The translations under genes were made by a program, and so were the position numbers. A stretch of DNA of 64,000 bases from Patiria miniata (lineage: Eukaryota; Echinodermata; Asteroidea; Valvatida; Asterinidae): positions 15,955,547 through 16,019,546 of the forward strand of contig NW_024037058.1 in NCBI RefSeq assembly GCF_015706575.1, given 5' to 3'. Positions 1 to 14,600 of this stretch are shown here, piece after piece. The stretch's first letter is position 1; each line of letters begins with the position of its first letter. The notes under the pieces are model-generated. The model searched no databases. It had not been told where the DNA came from and worked only from the letters and a program-made list of their open reading frames with translations.

Positions 1-379
1 CGTGGGCCGTTTATTAATATTGTTACAAAAGTGAATAGACCTAAAGTGTTATATTCCCCACTTTTTGACCAGGGGATAGACCACTGAATCACCCCCTCCC
101 CCCCCCCCGACACACACACGCACACCCAATTTCGTGCTGAACAAAAAGAAATGTCAAAAAATCGTGAATGAGATTCAGAGAGCATCCACCCCAAGCCGAA
201 TTGTGAAAACTAAGCCGCTGTTTAATAATGTATACAATACGTTTCACAAGACTACATGAACAGTGCCATCTAGTGTCAACACCACCCCCCCCCCCCCATG
301 TCGAATCTCAACGTAGGTATCGACGGAATAAAGGGCTCATGCAATTAATCTTTTTTTTTTGTTATGCAGTCATTCAAAA

Positions 380-700
380 TACATGTGTCCCATCATTAAA
401 CTTAAATTGAATTTCGTTTTGCCATATTTTCAAAGTTATTTAGGTGCCTTTTTGGTTTGTATGCTAATGCGAATTTCCATATTCATGAGCAAACCGTGTG
501 ATGTCATTTCAGGCAGAAACATCAATATAACAGATATTCCAGCACCAAAAAAATCCAGAATTTTAGATATTTAATTGTTGTCGACGCCATTTCTTGATTC
601 GATAATTTTGTATATTCATAGTGGCAGTAAGCCAATACGAAAACTTTTGTTCACATTTTTTTCCAGTGAGCAAATTTTTGGGTTCCACAATTTGAGCACA
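380..700 (+). repeat. diverged dispersed repeat, partner at 61985-62300
   Basis: This stretch aligns in the same orientation with about 61985-62300. Shared landmarks in order are GGTGCCTTTT, a TATGCTAATGC-like word, CATATTCAT, a GATG block, TTTCAGCA, AGAATTTTRGATATTT and TGGCAGTAAGCCAAT. The two copies are clearly diverged, with many substitutions and small gaps, so this is an old family. No inverted ends or coding potential were seen. Family unknown. Confidence 0.6.
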
Positions 701-1867
701 AAATTAAACGTCTAAATAGTCTGGTTCCCAGACCTGACAATTATTCCCGACGCTCACGTCTAAATTGTAGGTCAGGCAGCCTCCGTGGCTAAAAATAAAC
801 ATGACGACATTGACGGCCCTTTTTAAAAAACTCGGCTTCGTTTCCGAATTCGCTTTATCGCATATAGCTTTTAATGTTCCGATCAACCCACATACGGATT
901 TTGTTTTGCATACTGGCGGACGATCAGGGGTATTGCTATATTTGTTGACAGAATGATTTCCAACCGTAACCACCCCCCCCCCCCAAAAAAAAATATCATG
1001 TTGCATAGGCGTAGCCAGCGGGGGCGGGGGGGGGGGGAGTCTATTGCCGACGTTCACGCGAAGTTTCAAGAAAGGGCACTCGTTACACAAGGGCGCTCGT
1101 GAAAAAAAGGTACTTGTAAATAAAAAGGGCACTCTTTACAAAATATGGCGGGGGGATAAATACCCCCATTAACCCCCTCCCCCGTCGCGCGTCATCTCCC
1201 CCAGCGGTAGACGTTTGCATAGCCACACTGCGAACGTATGATGATCTGTGCAATGTTAATTCAGTTATGCGACGCCCGAGCCAATCGGAGCCGCCTTTAC
1301 GAGTAGTGTGACGTCGTTTAGAGCACTGAGAAATTGAAAGGCGTTGATTGGTCAATAGCTGCCATGTATTTTCTTATATACAAAATCGGGTTACCGAAGA
1401 CATGATAGAAAGCGCCTTGAATGGTCACAATCTGGAGGTCTAGTGTTGCATGTTCTGAACGCAGAACGCTTGCCGTCAAGCGTCTATTCCATACACTTCC
1501 CCCGCGGATCGAGGCATGATATGGTACCAAAAAAAAGAGCAAGATCTACCAAAAAAGAGCAAGATGGTACCAAAAAAAAGCTGGGCAATTACATAATTAA
1601 CTAGTTTTCATTTCTTTATTTGTTAATTGCGGCATGCCACTTGGACCTTTCTGACGTACAAACATCGACAGTTGCTTTAAAGGGAGGTATCTTTGTTCGT
1701 TTCGCACTACATACTGTGATTGTACTTTTCTTATCTTATTTCGGATACTTTTGAGACACGTCATTTTACTAGACTTGTGCAAATGCTTAATGTTGAATTA
1801 CATTGTGGCTCTTATTATTTTATGAGATTTCTGCACATATTCATGGTTTATGATTTCAGAGCTTACT

Positions 1868-2300
1868 AAGGGTAATGAAGGGTGTGTATTTACGGGTAGT
1901 ACGGGAATTGTATCCGGGTACCCGTTAAAGAATTCCAACCCCAAAATTCAAATCTCAGAAGTTGCTTTTCACCATAAAGGTCCCCACGATCGATATCACA
2001 TCGGCCGGTGCGTCAACACCGAGCATTAATTACAAGACTGCGGTGAGCTCTTTAGCTTAACGGTATATAGATTGCATTTTCGCAGGCGTCATGGAACATG
2101 AATCTGTTTTGTTTTTCCATGTTCGCTATAGAGCCTGGTTTTCGAAAAATTTTGAAAATTCCCCATAAAGGACATTAAAAATCTTCTTCTTTTTTCATTG
2201 TCTGAGCAGAATTAATAATGTTCTCGATTCCATAAACTGGTTCCTGATTCCGCCATTATCAGCACCGGGAAGAAGGAAAATATGCCTGAGATCGAAAATT
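1868..2300 (+). repeat. dispersed ~430-bp repeat, copy 1 of 3
   Basis: One of three copies in and around MDM1; the others are at 6115-6560 (+) and 12545-12980 (-). All begin with a GGTGTGCATTTACGGGTAG-like word, continue with CCCAACCCCAAA..TCAAATCT, contain GCCTGGTTTTC and GAAAATTCC, and end with GGTACCCGAT and CGGTCGGGTACC-like words. It is rich in GGTACC palindromes. No coding potential. The ends are weakly inverted (TACCCG / CGGGTA), which suggests a non-autonomous DNA transposon, but I saw no target duplication. Confidence 0.65.
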
Positions 2301-2662
2301 CAGAAGTTCAATCTGCTAAAAAGTACTCTGGTGTTTGAAGGATTGATTTAGTTTACTAATATTCAGCTCAAGTAATATCCGTTCAATAGCCAAACAAAAT
2401 TAACGGCTAAAGTTAGCTGGTGTCCGTCGCACCCAAAATATCATCTTGCTTCTGAATGTACGCGTGCAAAGAAATCACTGGTACCAGCTAAAGAACGCTG
2501 AGATCGCTACATCAACAAGAATCGCATGTCAAGTGAAGATGATTAAAAAATCAACTTAAAAATCACGCTGTTTAGCTCAAGATTAATTTGTTTGCAATGT
2601 GTTTTAATGGAACATTGTAACCTGTTCACCTTATTCAAGCATTATTTTGTGAAAGCTGCAGG

Positions 2663-5600
2663 ATGCCGGTAAAAAACAAGGTAGGAGTCCTACCTTGGAG
2701 TCTAGGGACAAATAAATAACTGGTGTGCATGATGATTGATGATCACGACTTCAGCATGTCCAGCGTGTTCAGTGATCATCAAGTTAGCGTTGATGTATCC
2801 GGCAGGATATTTTGCTGACTTATAAACCAATGGAGATGAGATGGAGATGAGAGATGGAGATGAGATGGAGATCATCAGTAGCCCCATAAATGTGGCCAAT
2901 TTACTGGACTACCTCCGTAAATAAATGGCAGTGCCAGCACTCCAGCAGTGGATATTTTGCCGGAGACGGCAAACCTTTACTTTTTTTGTTTAGTATTAGC
3001 TTGCCGGATATGCACTGAACTAGCTAGTATGATCCTTAGCATTATGTTTATGCATAACAGCACTGAACATGCGCAGTTAGGCTACTGTTTTTTTGTATTT
3101 TCCGGTGACAATTTTTTTTTTGACCTCCAAGTCCAAACTCTCCTGTCACGAAATGTTTGACCAAGTATTGGGATTACACATGTACTGTAGTACTTCTAGG
3201 GTGGGTTGAAATCCCTCAAATGTCAAACAAAAATGTGAAATTTACCAGAATTGCATTCACCAGGATCATTTGAGTCTCGCACTCGGCCGTCTGTCATTTG
3301 TCTGTCATCGTTTGCCGTCGACTGAGGCGTGCTTTAATTCTCTTGACCAACTACAGTGTGGCTTTCATTCCTAGAGGGTTTCCGTGCCTCATGCACGAGT
3401 AACCCTCGACCTTAAATTGCTTTGGTTCTGATGATGAGGCAGTACAGGAGAAAGATAGAATTGCACCTCGTTAACAGGGGCCATTGCGGGCCATGTACGT
3501 GTTAGTGGACTTCAACATTGGAATTATATAATTTTTTTCATTTTTTTCTGAAGTCGGAACTCCATTTAATTATGGCTTCATTGCCTACATTATTTTCTAC
3601 CCACACTTTCCAGGCATTAAGCGAGTACAAGAAGAAGTTCCGATGGCATGATTCTGTGAAATCCACATCCTTCAGACCCTCTCCTGAGCAGAAGTCCCCA
3701 ACTGCTGGTCTGTCGTCAGCTGATTCTGGTAAGAATAAAACATAAAAGTCAAGAGAAATTTGTGAAAGTCAAGAAAAATTTGGCCCTGCTCAACACAACC
3801 CTGTCAACAAGCTGCAAAAGATGTAAACAATCTTTTGGACCTTGATGCGTGGGCATTCAAAGGGATTTATAGTGAGGCAGATAGGGGAAATACATGTATT
3901 GGGGGAATTGTGCCTTTGATGATACAAGCATGGAATTTGGCACACAGTCAGTGTGCAATGTATGTCATGAGAAAGATATTTGGCTATAGGGCCATCGCAC
4001 ATTTGTCCTTTGAAAAAAAACATAGGTAGAATAACAAGCAATTTTCCAAATTTTCAAATTGGCTACCATTGCTTGTTATTCTACCTATATTTTTTCAAAG
4101 GACAAATCTGCGATGTCCCTTTAGCCAAATATCTTTCTCATGACATACTCTGTGTGCCAAATGCATCTGATGCACTGTGTTGCATCATTATTAACCCTAA
4201 CCCTGCCAGACGCAACACAGTACATCAGGTGGAAAAGTCTGGTGCACTTTGAAACACTGAGCTACCAACACCAGTGTATAAACGGCTTCTGAGACCAAGA
4301 GAGCTAGTCCCATTTAACAATGCCACAGTTGTATCCTGCTGCATTCGTTGACCACAGACTCTGAGGCAGTTTGGCCTTGAGACTTTTGACCTGATGGATC
4401 TTGCTACACTGGGCAGGCTTGTCACTTAGAAAAGTGTTGCATGTTGCTGGGTTTGGTAGGGTTTCTAGCCAAAATACCCTGGAGGGAATAGGGTATTAAA
4501 GGGTTAATGTTGGCAGGCTGTCTGGTCAATATGTTGCTACTTTTGGCAGGGTTTCTTGTCAAAATACCCTGTAGGGTTAAGGTTAAATTAAAGGGTTAAT
4601 GTTGGCAGTGTGTAAGGTCAAAATACTAAAAGACTTGGAGTTAAACGTCCTCTTTTCCCCTCTGGGTCCACTTCCCTGACCAAAATGTGCCTCTCAATCG
4701 TTTGTTTCCACTTACTAGGCCAACAGGAACCGCCTCTCCAACACAAGCGCTTTCCTCTCCCTTTCGTGGATAAAGTGACCTACACAACCAAGCAGTTCTT
4801 TGGGGATGTCTCTGGATCTGATGACGATGCCGGCAAGAGGAAGGGGCACATCGTGGGAGGAGGCCGGGGCGGTGGGATCGTACCCATGATGCCACTGAAG
4901 ACGTACAAGGTTGGCGGGACTGGTGAGGGAGGCAGCAAGTCACATAAGTAAGTATCGGGCTCAGCCAGTACAATTGTGACACAACTCCAGAATCTAGTGA
5001 CCCTTACCCATATCCTTTAAAATCCAATAGGACATTTTGGAGGATTTTTTTTGCAGGATAGAGAAAGTTAAAACCCTACATCCTTAACCTTGTGGCACTT
5101 CATGCCCTTGGAATATGTGATGTGATCAGGCTGAATGAGTCGTTTGTCAGGAACTTTCATTTGGAGATTCAGGCCAAAATAGGGCCACTTCATCACATAT
5201 CTTGGTGTTCTGACTTCCATAATTTTTTAATAAAAGATGGTACCAGCATGCAGTTTTCACAGCAGTAATGTTTGATGGCATTTCATATTTACACCCTAAC
5301 TGTAGAAGATACCGACGGCGGCGGCTGTGCTACAAATCATTTGGTCACAAACATCACACGGCGGGTGATAACTTCTACAGTTTAATGACTTTGTTGGCAT
5401 TTGTAGCACACTTCTATGAACGATGTTTATTTTTACAAACATGTAAAAATCAACATCGTTCATAGAAGTGTGCTACAAATGTCAACAAAGCCTTTGCGCA
5501 TATGTGCGCTGCGCTTACAAAATAATTGTTCGAATTCATATTAGTTTCTTCATTGATTTTTACATATTTATTGTTACAGATTAAACGAAGTCATCACCCG

Positions 5601-8600
5601 CCGTGTGTGTTTATGACAAAATTCTTTGAAGCACAAGCCGCCGTCGTAGGTATCTTCTACACTAACCTTCCCAAATACTCCAAAATCTTCTTTGCAAACT
5701 GGAGGATTTTGCAGGATTGAGCTGTTTGGCAAAAAAGATATGGCTGATTTTGGAGGATGTACAGTGTCAAGGTCTTAGGCTGGACCTTGTGTTGTTTATG
5801 CTCAGCCGTGCATAAAGTTAGGTCTAGATTATACTTCAAATCCTCCGCACTGCTCCAGAATGTCACTGGCTCTACCTCAATATATTGACAGTGATTGCTG
5901 GAGGATTTTGTAGGATTGAGTCATTGGTCACCCCTCCAAGGACCGCATTCAAAAATGATGGATGATGTTGGAGGATTGAGGCTGTATGTACTTTTTACAT
6001 GGAGGAAGTTGGAGGATTTTGCAGGATTGCGGTGATGTCCTAGCAAAAATGCCTACGGAGTTAAGGTTAAGTAAAATATTATGTGCTAACTGTTTTGTCT
6101 GCACAGTGTAGTTTAGGGGTGTTCATTTACGGGCATAACGGGTGGTACAGGAACTGGGTACCCCTTTGAAAAAAACACGGGTAGCTGTTAGAGAAGCCCA
6201 ACCCCAAATTCAAATCTTGGAAATTGCTGTTAAGATTTTTCACAAAAGTCTGCATGATGATACTGCCACATCGGTGTGTCAATACAACAGGATACAAATG
6301 TTTACAGTGAGCTTTAAATACAAACGAAGCTTTATGGTGAAAACTGCAAATGTCATAAACATGAATTATGTTTTGTTTTGGCATGTAGCCTGGCTTTCAT
6401 TTTGAAAATTCCTTAAAATGACATCCACAACCAACCTTTTACATTGTCTGAGAAGTTACATGCACTAAGTTATTTGTCAAGTCGGTTATGGATACCCGAT
6501 CCTATAATTTGGAACCGATTCCTGACATCAACGGTCGGGCACCTGGGCACTCTGTTCGGATTGACAGCCCACAGTTCTTGAGTAGTTAAGAAGCTTCCTT
6601 GCGTTAATGCCAAGGAGTTGGAGTTATTGAAGGTTTGTGGAAGGCATATTAATTATGCACGTTGTTGCTGTTTGACTCTGCAAGCATGCAAGACCTCTAA
6701 TTATTCATAAAAACCTACAGGTTCCCATCAAAGTTTGTTATTTGAGGATATGTACTTGTTCCTGAGGACCAAATGTTTCCTTCTGTAATTTACAGGATTT
6801 CCTGCCCCCTTTTTTAATGGTAGATAAAATTTCTTGCACTATATATACCTCGGAATACCTTCGAAAACCCCAGGGCCGACTTAAATCACTCTTGATATTG
6901 TTGCAGAATTATTTCCATTTTGTTTGTTTGTTTGTTTGTTTGTTTCAACAGAGTCTCAAGATCAAAACCTGGCAAGGAGCCAATTAAGAACAAGACTTAT
7001 ACAGCAGCTAGTCTGAAGCCCACAAACGGCCACGCGACATCAGCTGACAAGGCCGACAATAAAGACACAAACGTCAACAATAACAAGGATGCCAGTGCAC
7101 CGGGAAGAAAAGACAACAAGGAGAACACACACCACACTTCTAAACCTGCACATAAACACACAGTAAAGGTAACACTACAGAACATGGTTATGTTTTTACA
7201 ATATTGGTGCGATTGGTTTGGTTTGGGGCTTTTTTGGGGGGGGGTGCCAAATAGAAGTAAAAAAGTAACAAGATTTTGTGTATACTGAGCATTCACTCAT
7301 GCCAGCTTAGACTTCCTACATTTAGTCTTTGATTGACCACTTTCCATCCATTCTTTGTCATGTTGACAGCCGAATGTTGCCCTGCAGTATCAGGCAGGCA
7401 TCAAGGACACACGGCCCAAGTCCGCCAAATACCTCTCTGAATACCAGCGAAATTACGAATGGAGGAATGCCTTGCCCAAGGAATCACCCCTCATGGCTGC
7501 AGAACAGGTACAGACCAATGCAATCCTTACTGTGACTGACTGAACACAAACAGTTCCTTATTCACAAATGGCTGGGTAGATCATTTGGTAGAGCAGGAAT
7601 TTTTTTTGTTTACGTCTAAGCACTGAATAAAAGCAGTGCCCACTTGTACCAGAAGGAACCAAAAGAAAGATAACAAAGTGCAGTAACGATAACAATATAC
7701 ATTGTGTGAAGAAAAATTACAAATTATTAAGAAAGTTATGCGTCCTTGAGCAGAAGGCCTTGGTTCCTGTTGTCGTAGGAACTGGAAACATAGCTGGAAT
7801 GAAGGAACGGTCATACTACATGTATGCCAGTGACCAGTGACCACTCCCAGCCGTTACCAGTTAATCCTTGCAAGGTGAAACTTCTCAATGAAGAGCTAGC
7901 CCTGGTAGACCTTGATGAAACTCTTACGGGGGGGGGGGGGGGGGGGGGGGGCTTGGTCTTCAGATGTGCTGGCACTTCTTCTGCGTGCAGTCTGTACAAT
8001 AAACGAAGACCTGTCACAGTTCTCTGATGTGATAAGCGGTCAATCTTCAACTCCTGCGGAGGAGCCTTGCTGATACGTGCGGCACGGCGTTGCGCATTGT
8101 CCAGCTTCTTCAGGTGCATGTTACTTGCTGACATCCAAGCAAAGGGGGCAGGTTCAAACTCCACTGCAGTCAATTGCTTTGTTCAATTTTATAATCAACC
8201 TTATAACCATTTTCTTGTTTGGTTTGTATTGATGCTCTGTGTTTCTTGTCAACTGTAGATGGTGTATAAATCTCAAGCCAACGTGGCTCCCTTCGTCCCA
8301 GACAAGATCCCACGCCAGAGTGAGTACAAGATGCAGTTCAGGGACTGGTCACCGGTCAGGCAGAAGTCTTCCACAGCCCACCAGCAGCTGATGGAGAATG
8401 CGGAGAGAGACATCAAAGCCAAATACCGTGTCAAGACAAAGGTTTGTGCTGAGATCCGAGCATGGTTGTAAGGATCACAAAAGTAACAAAAAAATGACTC
8501 AAAATTAAAGTCGATCAGTTTCATGTCAAATGACAAGCTGTTCCGATCAAGTGGGACAAAGACATTGCACTGTCATTTCCTTCGACCGAACTTGTGATTT

Positions 8601-11600
8601 GTAGTGGTCTTGCAATTGACTTCTAATTTTTCTTATGATTTGACTTGTGATTTAACTGGTGACGGTTGTTTGATTGACTTTGTGTATTTGTCTTGTGGGT
8701 TTGTCATTGACTCGTTTTTTGCAAGGTGATGGACTTGAAATTGTCTAATTGACATATGATTTGACTGGTGATGGACTTGTGACTTGACTGGTAGTTTGAT
8801 TTGTGATTATATTTGGATTTGACAACAGTTCTATCAAAAATCCATTCCTGCTGCCATGGCCTACTGTTGTTACCTTCATGTTAAAGAGTAGAGATTTATG
8901 GACAATTCTGACATGGGTTGTCCTTATTGCAAAGAGATCACATGATGTTTCTTCCCTTATCTCACATACATTGTACAGGAAAATCTAAAGATCAGGCTAT
9001 TCCGTCAGAATTAAATTCAACTCCCCTTAGAGGTTTGACATTTGAGAGAATAATAAAGTTTTGTTACCCCTTTAGTTTCTATGATTTTGTTTTTCCCCTC
9101 AGAGCAAGAAGTCCAAACGCTCCAGTCTAACACCGGATAAGATGCGACCGGCTGGCGTCCCATCAGTGTATGCACACGACGACCTCAAATTACTGAAATC
9201 GGCCGAGAACCCAACCAAGCCATTCTTTCCACATTCCACAACCATAAGGTGAGGACGAAGATTTCAAGCAAAATCGTTTCTTATTGAGCAGAATGGAAAT
9301 GAACTCTTTCGCAGAATGGAAAACCGCAATCTATTGCAGAGTGTATTTGATAGTAAAACATTCACTGCATTTGTTCACTTTTGTCCAGACAACTATGGCA
9401 CAGTGTCAGAAAATGTTTGATGTTCAATCAAATTTTCACCCTTTGCTTCACCCTTCCTGAGCACTTTTGAGGGACCAATTGTTGAGGTCATAAAACAGTT
9501 CCGTTAATTATCATGTAACCTGCATCCAAGACTCATCTTGACAGCGTAGAAATGTATGTACAAGAGGATAAAACTTGTTTAACTCTATTAAACCCCCTAG
9601 GCCCTTTTTGGTAGGAACCATCCTCAATCCTCCAAAATCTTCCAAAATGTTGAACTTACATGTATGTTCAAATGAAGGACACCCACTGCTTTAATCCTTC
9701 AACATCGTCCAATAGCCCTGCCTCTCAAAATACATTCAGCTTACAATCCTCCAAAATCCACCTCTTCTTCAAACACCATTCATCCCCAATCCTCCACAAT
9801 CAACCAATACTGAATGTCCAGTGCCCTCAAACCTCCACAATCTTCCAAAATTGTATGTTTCGTTTATCCTCAATCCTCTAAAATCCTCAAAAGCCACCCG
9901 GAGGACTTTGGAGGATTGAGGAAGGTTAGGGTCAAGAACAAAATCAGTGGTCCCTCATTCAAATGGCCACGCAGCCAAACCAGTGCTTTTTTATCTTTTG
10001 GTGTAGATGCATAGAGTTAAGGGTCCAATTTAATGTACTAGACACATTGCTTGTACTCTCCAATGACATCATTGAAGTGCAATTAAACCCTAACGTACCT
10101 GAATCCATGAAAATCCACACCCCTGTTTTGGAGGATTTTGGCGGATTCGGGATACCTCCATATTGAAAAAGTTGGGGGATTTTGATGGATTCAGGACAGA
10201 AAGCCTAGCAGTATTTGCTGGATTTTGATGGATTCAGGATACCTCCATATTAAGCAGATGGGGGACTTTGATGGATTCAGGATCTCTACAGTTTAACTCC
10301 TTGGCTACCAACATTTTTTTGCATGATAAAATTTGTGGATTTTGGCGGATTCAGTATACTTTCTAATAAAAGGGCTCAAGGGTTAGGGTTAAAGTAATAC
10401 TATCTGGGCTCTACCTTCCACAATTCTGTAAATCCTCAAAAACTTCTTGAAGGATTTTGCAGTGATCAAAGAAGGTTAGGATGAATCAATGCATTGCCTC
10501 TACTAGTTGAGAATGATGATTTCATCTCCCTTTTAGGAAATGGAAATCGGAGTATGCATCCAACTTTAAAGAGCCTGACATATATCAGTATGAGAACGGG
10601 ATATGGAAAGGGGCGGACCCTCCACACATCGTGCCAAGAGACGACAGCTCCATCGACAGACGAGAAGCCAGGCCCAATTGGTTTGCTGAGGTGGGAAATG
10701 CTGGCTTGGTTTGAATGGATTAACACCCAATCGCCCCCAAATCACCCAATATTCTGAGAATTCAGGCCATTTAAGCCCACACACTATGGATTCCCTGCAG
10801 AAAGAGTATATGGCGCTTTATGACCTCATTGGAGCTTCAGTGTTTGGGACACATTTTATGCATGTACTGGTTTGCACGTGTGTGGCTCAAAGTGATGGAG
10901 CTATATTAAATTACATGTACTAGAGCGCTGACTCGATGTACAAAGTGATGCCTGCTGGACGAATCCATGTTTGTGTACAACCCTATGGAAAACTCGAAAT
11001 TGTGTACGGCTTTTGTACGGCTATTTGCATATCTGCGTTTGTATTCAGTACAGGTGCGTTATTGAAGCTGGTACTTAATCCAAGTAAAGCCTTTTGATAA
11101 TAATTTGGTATTTTACTTCTGGGATAAATGCAAATAATCCAAATGCTTTTTAAGTTCCAATTCACGGCTCGAAATGAGGAATATAACCTTGTGTGTTTTT
11201 GGCTCCCACAGGTCTTAGAGCTTCGTCAGAAGGCAGCAGACTACCGGCAGAGGGCTCAGGGAACCCACTTCTCTCGGCAACACCTGGCCCAGATTCTAGC
11301 CAATCAGGCCCGTCTATGGGACGAGAGCAGCACAGCCACCAGCACCATCAGTTCACTCTCGGCGCCCTCTGTTGACACAGGGTTGAAAGATCGGTAAGAA
11401 TGTAACACTTGTTTCCGACTAAACGTTCCAGTGTCGCGCCAAATAACAAAGTGCTAATTACACCCCTATTATACTACTTGAAAATAGGCCACATACATAT
11501 CACCATGGTCCAATCATGGGACTAAAAACAAAAAATTAACAAAACAAAAAACCAACAATTTACAACCTTCTGGGGGGGGGGCCTTGGGTGTGCCACTGCT

Positions 11601-14600
11601 TTAGAATAATTTTGTTTGGCATGACACTGAATGCCACTCTAAAAGGAAGAAGCATGACAGTGTGAGCAAGGCACAATACAGAAAAGCTACTATGTGACAA
11701 TTGATGTCACACACCCCATTATACATTACACTGACATGAATGACAAAACATTTCTAATATTTGGTTTTGCCCTTCACCGTCGTATTTTTTATAAACACTG
11801 TATACTCGGTGTTGATGGAGGACTGGCAAGAACAAATGCACAACCTTTCTCGGGTGGCACTGGAACCCACGACCATCTGCCTACTAGTGCAGACGTCTTA
11901 CCACTCAAACACCAACCTTGCCAAGCTGTGTATAAGAATAAATTTAGCGTCAGGGAGGGAGGGTTTTGCCTTTCAGCAATCTACGTAAGTTTTAGAGCAT
12001 TACCGTAAACACAAACAAAAATTGGCTCTAAGACATAGGGCCTACTGATGGAGCATATGGTAAAATTTTTACCAATTCAGCTACTCATACCAACTGCATT
12101 GGCAAATGTGGATAAGTAAATCCTTGGAAGTGCTTCATGAGGCTTAAATAGTTGGTTTGCAAATGGTCTGATCAAATGATATTCATTTCTAGAAACCAAG
12201 ACAGTAAACCAGCGCCAGTGAGTAGGCCGGAGGGTTCTCCACCAGTTAACAGACGCCTGGCCTGGCCACAGGACAGCAATGGGGAAGGGAAAAATGGAGG
12301 ACCACAACCCTTAGATAACGGTGATCTTGAGTCAAGGTAAACACAAACATTAGTGTGGAATTCAGAATATATCTTAGCTATTGGCATATATGCCAATAGC
12401 TAAGCTTGCATTTTTTTTAACTGCGTGCTCAGTTCCAAAAAAATCTTCAAAGGTTAAATTGGGTGACATTTAAATCAAGGACATCTTGCAATTGGTTTAT
12501 AGTGCCCGTTGAATGAACTTGTAACTGAAGTAGGCCACATGATGCCATGTGCTGTTCCTGCTTGGAATACGAGTTCATATTCCGTATTGCGTTGTGCATC
12601 GGAACCAGGTACCCGACCGCTGATGTCTGGAACCGGTTCAAGGTTATGGGATCGGGTACCAGTAAGCAACTTCACAAATTACTTAGTAACTTCTCAGACA
12701 ATGAAAAAGAAAGGTTTTGAAAGCCATTTGTGGGAATTTTCAAAATGAAAACCAGGCTACATTGAAAATCAGAACACATTTAATATTTATGTGCTTTTTA
12801 ACATGCAACAGATGACGTTCGCTAAAGTTGCAGTTTACACTGTAAACCTAAAAAGCCCTTTAGACAACTTCTAAGATTTGAGTTTTGGGGCTTGGGTTTC
12901 TTTTACGGATACCTGGGTATCCGTGTTATACTTAAATAGGGTACCGGGTTCCCGTACTACCCGTAAATGCACACCATTAATATTGCATTGAGTGTGTATT
13001 TGTGAAATACTGTGGAAGAATATATTTCAAATATCTGTCTTAAAAGTAAAATCTATGTTGCTTTGGATTTTCCCTTGGGAGGGTAAAATCTGAATTTGTA
13101 ACCCACAGTGAGTGAATTACTGTTTTGGAAAAGTTTTGGAAAAGTTTACAGAGATACCACTTACTCAAGAAGAGAAAGTGATTTTTATCTGATGACAGTC
13201 GGGGTCCACTGATTGCAAAGTAAAGTAAAACCTCTGGTTCTTCTCCGAACCAAATCTCTTGTTAAAAGTATTCTCTTCAGATAGTGGAGCCGCAAAGTTG
13301 TATTCACCGCTGTGCAAAATCTCATTTGATAATATTTTCTTCCTGTGCAGCATTGGCAGTATTCCAACACCAGAAGGCTATAAGGGGTCAGTGACCCCCA
13401 GCTCAGACGAGGTTGATACCATTGAGGAGCAGGGGAGGCTGCCTACACCAAGGTTGCGGGAGGAGGGGCTGTCTAAACGCCATCACCTGGACCGTACCAC
13501 CCCTGCCACAGGTCAAATACTCTGCTTTTTAGATGGACATTTTAATAGCACAAGTACCTACACGTATAGCACATGTAGTTTTTCCTGAGCAAAGTTTATT
13601 TTATTTCAGCAACTGTCTGAGCAGCTATACTAGTGTGGCCCCAGCAGGAGCTTATTAATCTTCAGGCACACAACTTTTCCTCGGATCCACTGATTTCCTC
13701 GTATTTTGCTTCTCATCACAAATGCCATTACAAATTGAAAAATACTGCACAAAGTCTTGTGTGGTTTGGAATTTCCTCGGTTTTTTTTTCTAAATTCCAA
13801 GTTGCATGCCTGTTATTTTCCAGAATTTTTGTTATATATTACATAAAAATAATCTCTTGAAGACTGCTGTACTGAACCTGAAAAAAAAAACTGGTCAATA
13901 TTATCAATTACAGTGTCAACCTCAAGAAATGTTGCATGTTTTTTTATTATTTTAAACTGAGACTCAGTACAAACTTAAGTTGGAAGTGCTTAGAAACAAA
14001 ATAAAACTTCGGGATAAAGAGTCAAGAAATGGCTTCTGCCTAGTCAGACCAAGTCATGGTTGATTATGGACTTCATGGACAAGTACCCCGTCAACGGTGA
14101 TGTAGAGGGAGATAAAACACACTCAAATGCCATTGCTGTTGTTGCAAAATTGCTTTGGTTTTACATGCTTTCAGATGAACACTTGTTCCACATTAGGCCA
14201 CGTAAAAAACAACAGTTGATCGTCGCCGCCCGCATCCTTTTTTGAAGCCGCATCCTTTTAAAAAAAGATGTTTTGTTTTCTCACCTCAAAAAACTAACTT
14301 TTTCTTGTATTTCGCTTTAATAAACTACATGGAACATGTTTAACATGAATATTTGATATATTTTATCCAGGAGGTGCTATTTTAACGTCGCCTCAGCCAA
14401 AGCATAGATCCCTGTCCCCTCCAATACCGGCACCTGTTACTAGTAAGACGCAACCTGCTGCAGCAAAGACATCAGCACCGGGTGAGAACACATGATTCCT
14501 TACACTTGGCGGTGATATAATACGCAACATTACAGTCAATGTAGGATCTATGACTATGTGATTGGCATGCAGTGTTTTAGCTTTAAACAAAATGGAATCC

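Larger units (their letters stand above)
1..2662. other. 5' flank of MDM1, no gene recognised
   Basis: No convincing coding exon is seen here. The stretch holds C-rich runs (near 94-110, 284-298, 971-983, 1021-1039), a dispersed repeat at about 380-700, a short tandem repeat at 1518-1580 built on a TGGTACCAAAAAA word, a dispersed repeat copy at about 1868-2300 and a GAGATG-type simple repeat at 2832-2873 just downstream. The promoter of MDM1 must lie here or to the left, but I see no TATA box or other element that fixes a start. The ATG exon may be preceded by a 5' UTR exon, because the bases just before the ATG (CTGCAG|G) look like a splice acceptor. Confidence 0.5.

Noticed and set aside
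6921-6945. GTTT repeat at the exon 4 acceptor of MDM1 as a regulatory element
   Set aside because: It is an ordinary pyrimidine-rich simple repeat serving as the polypyrimidine tract.
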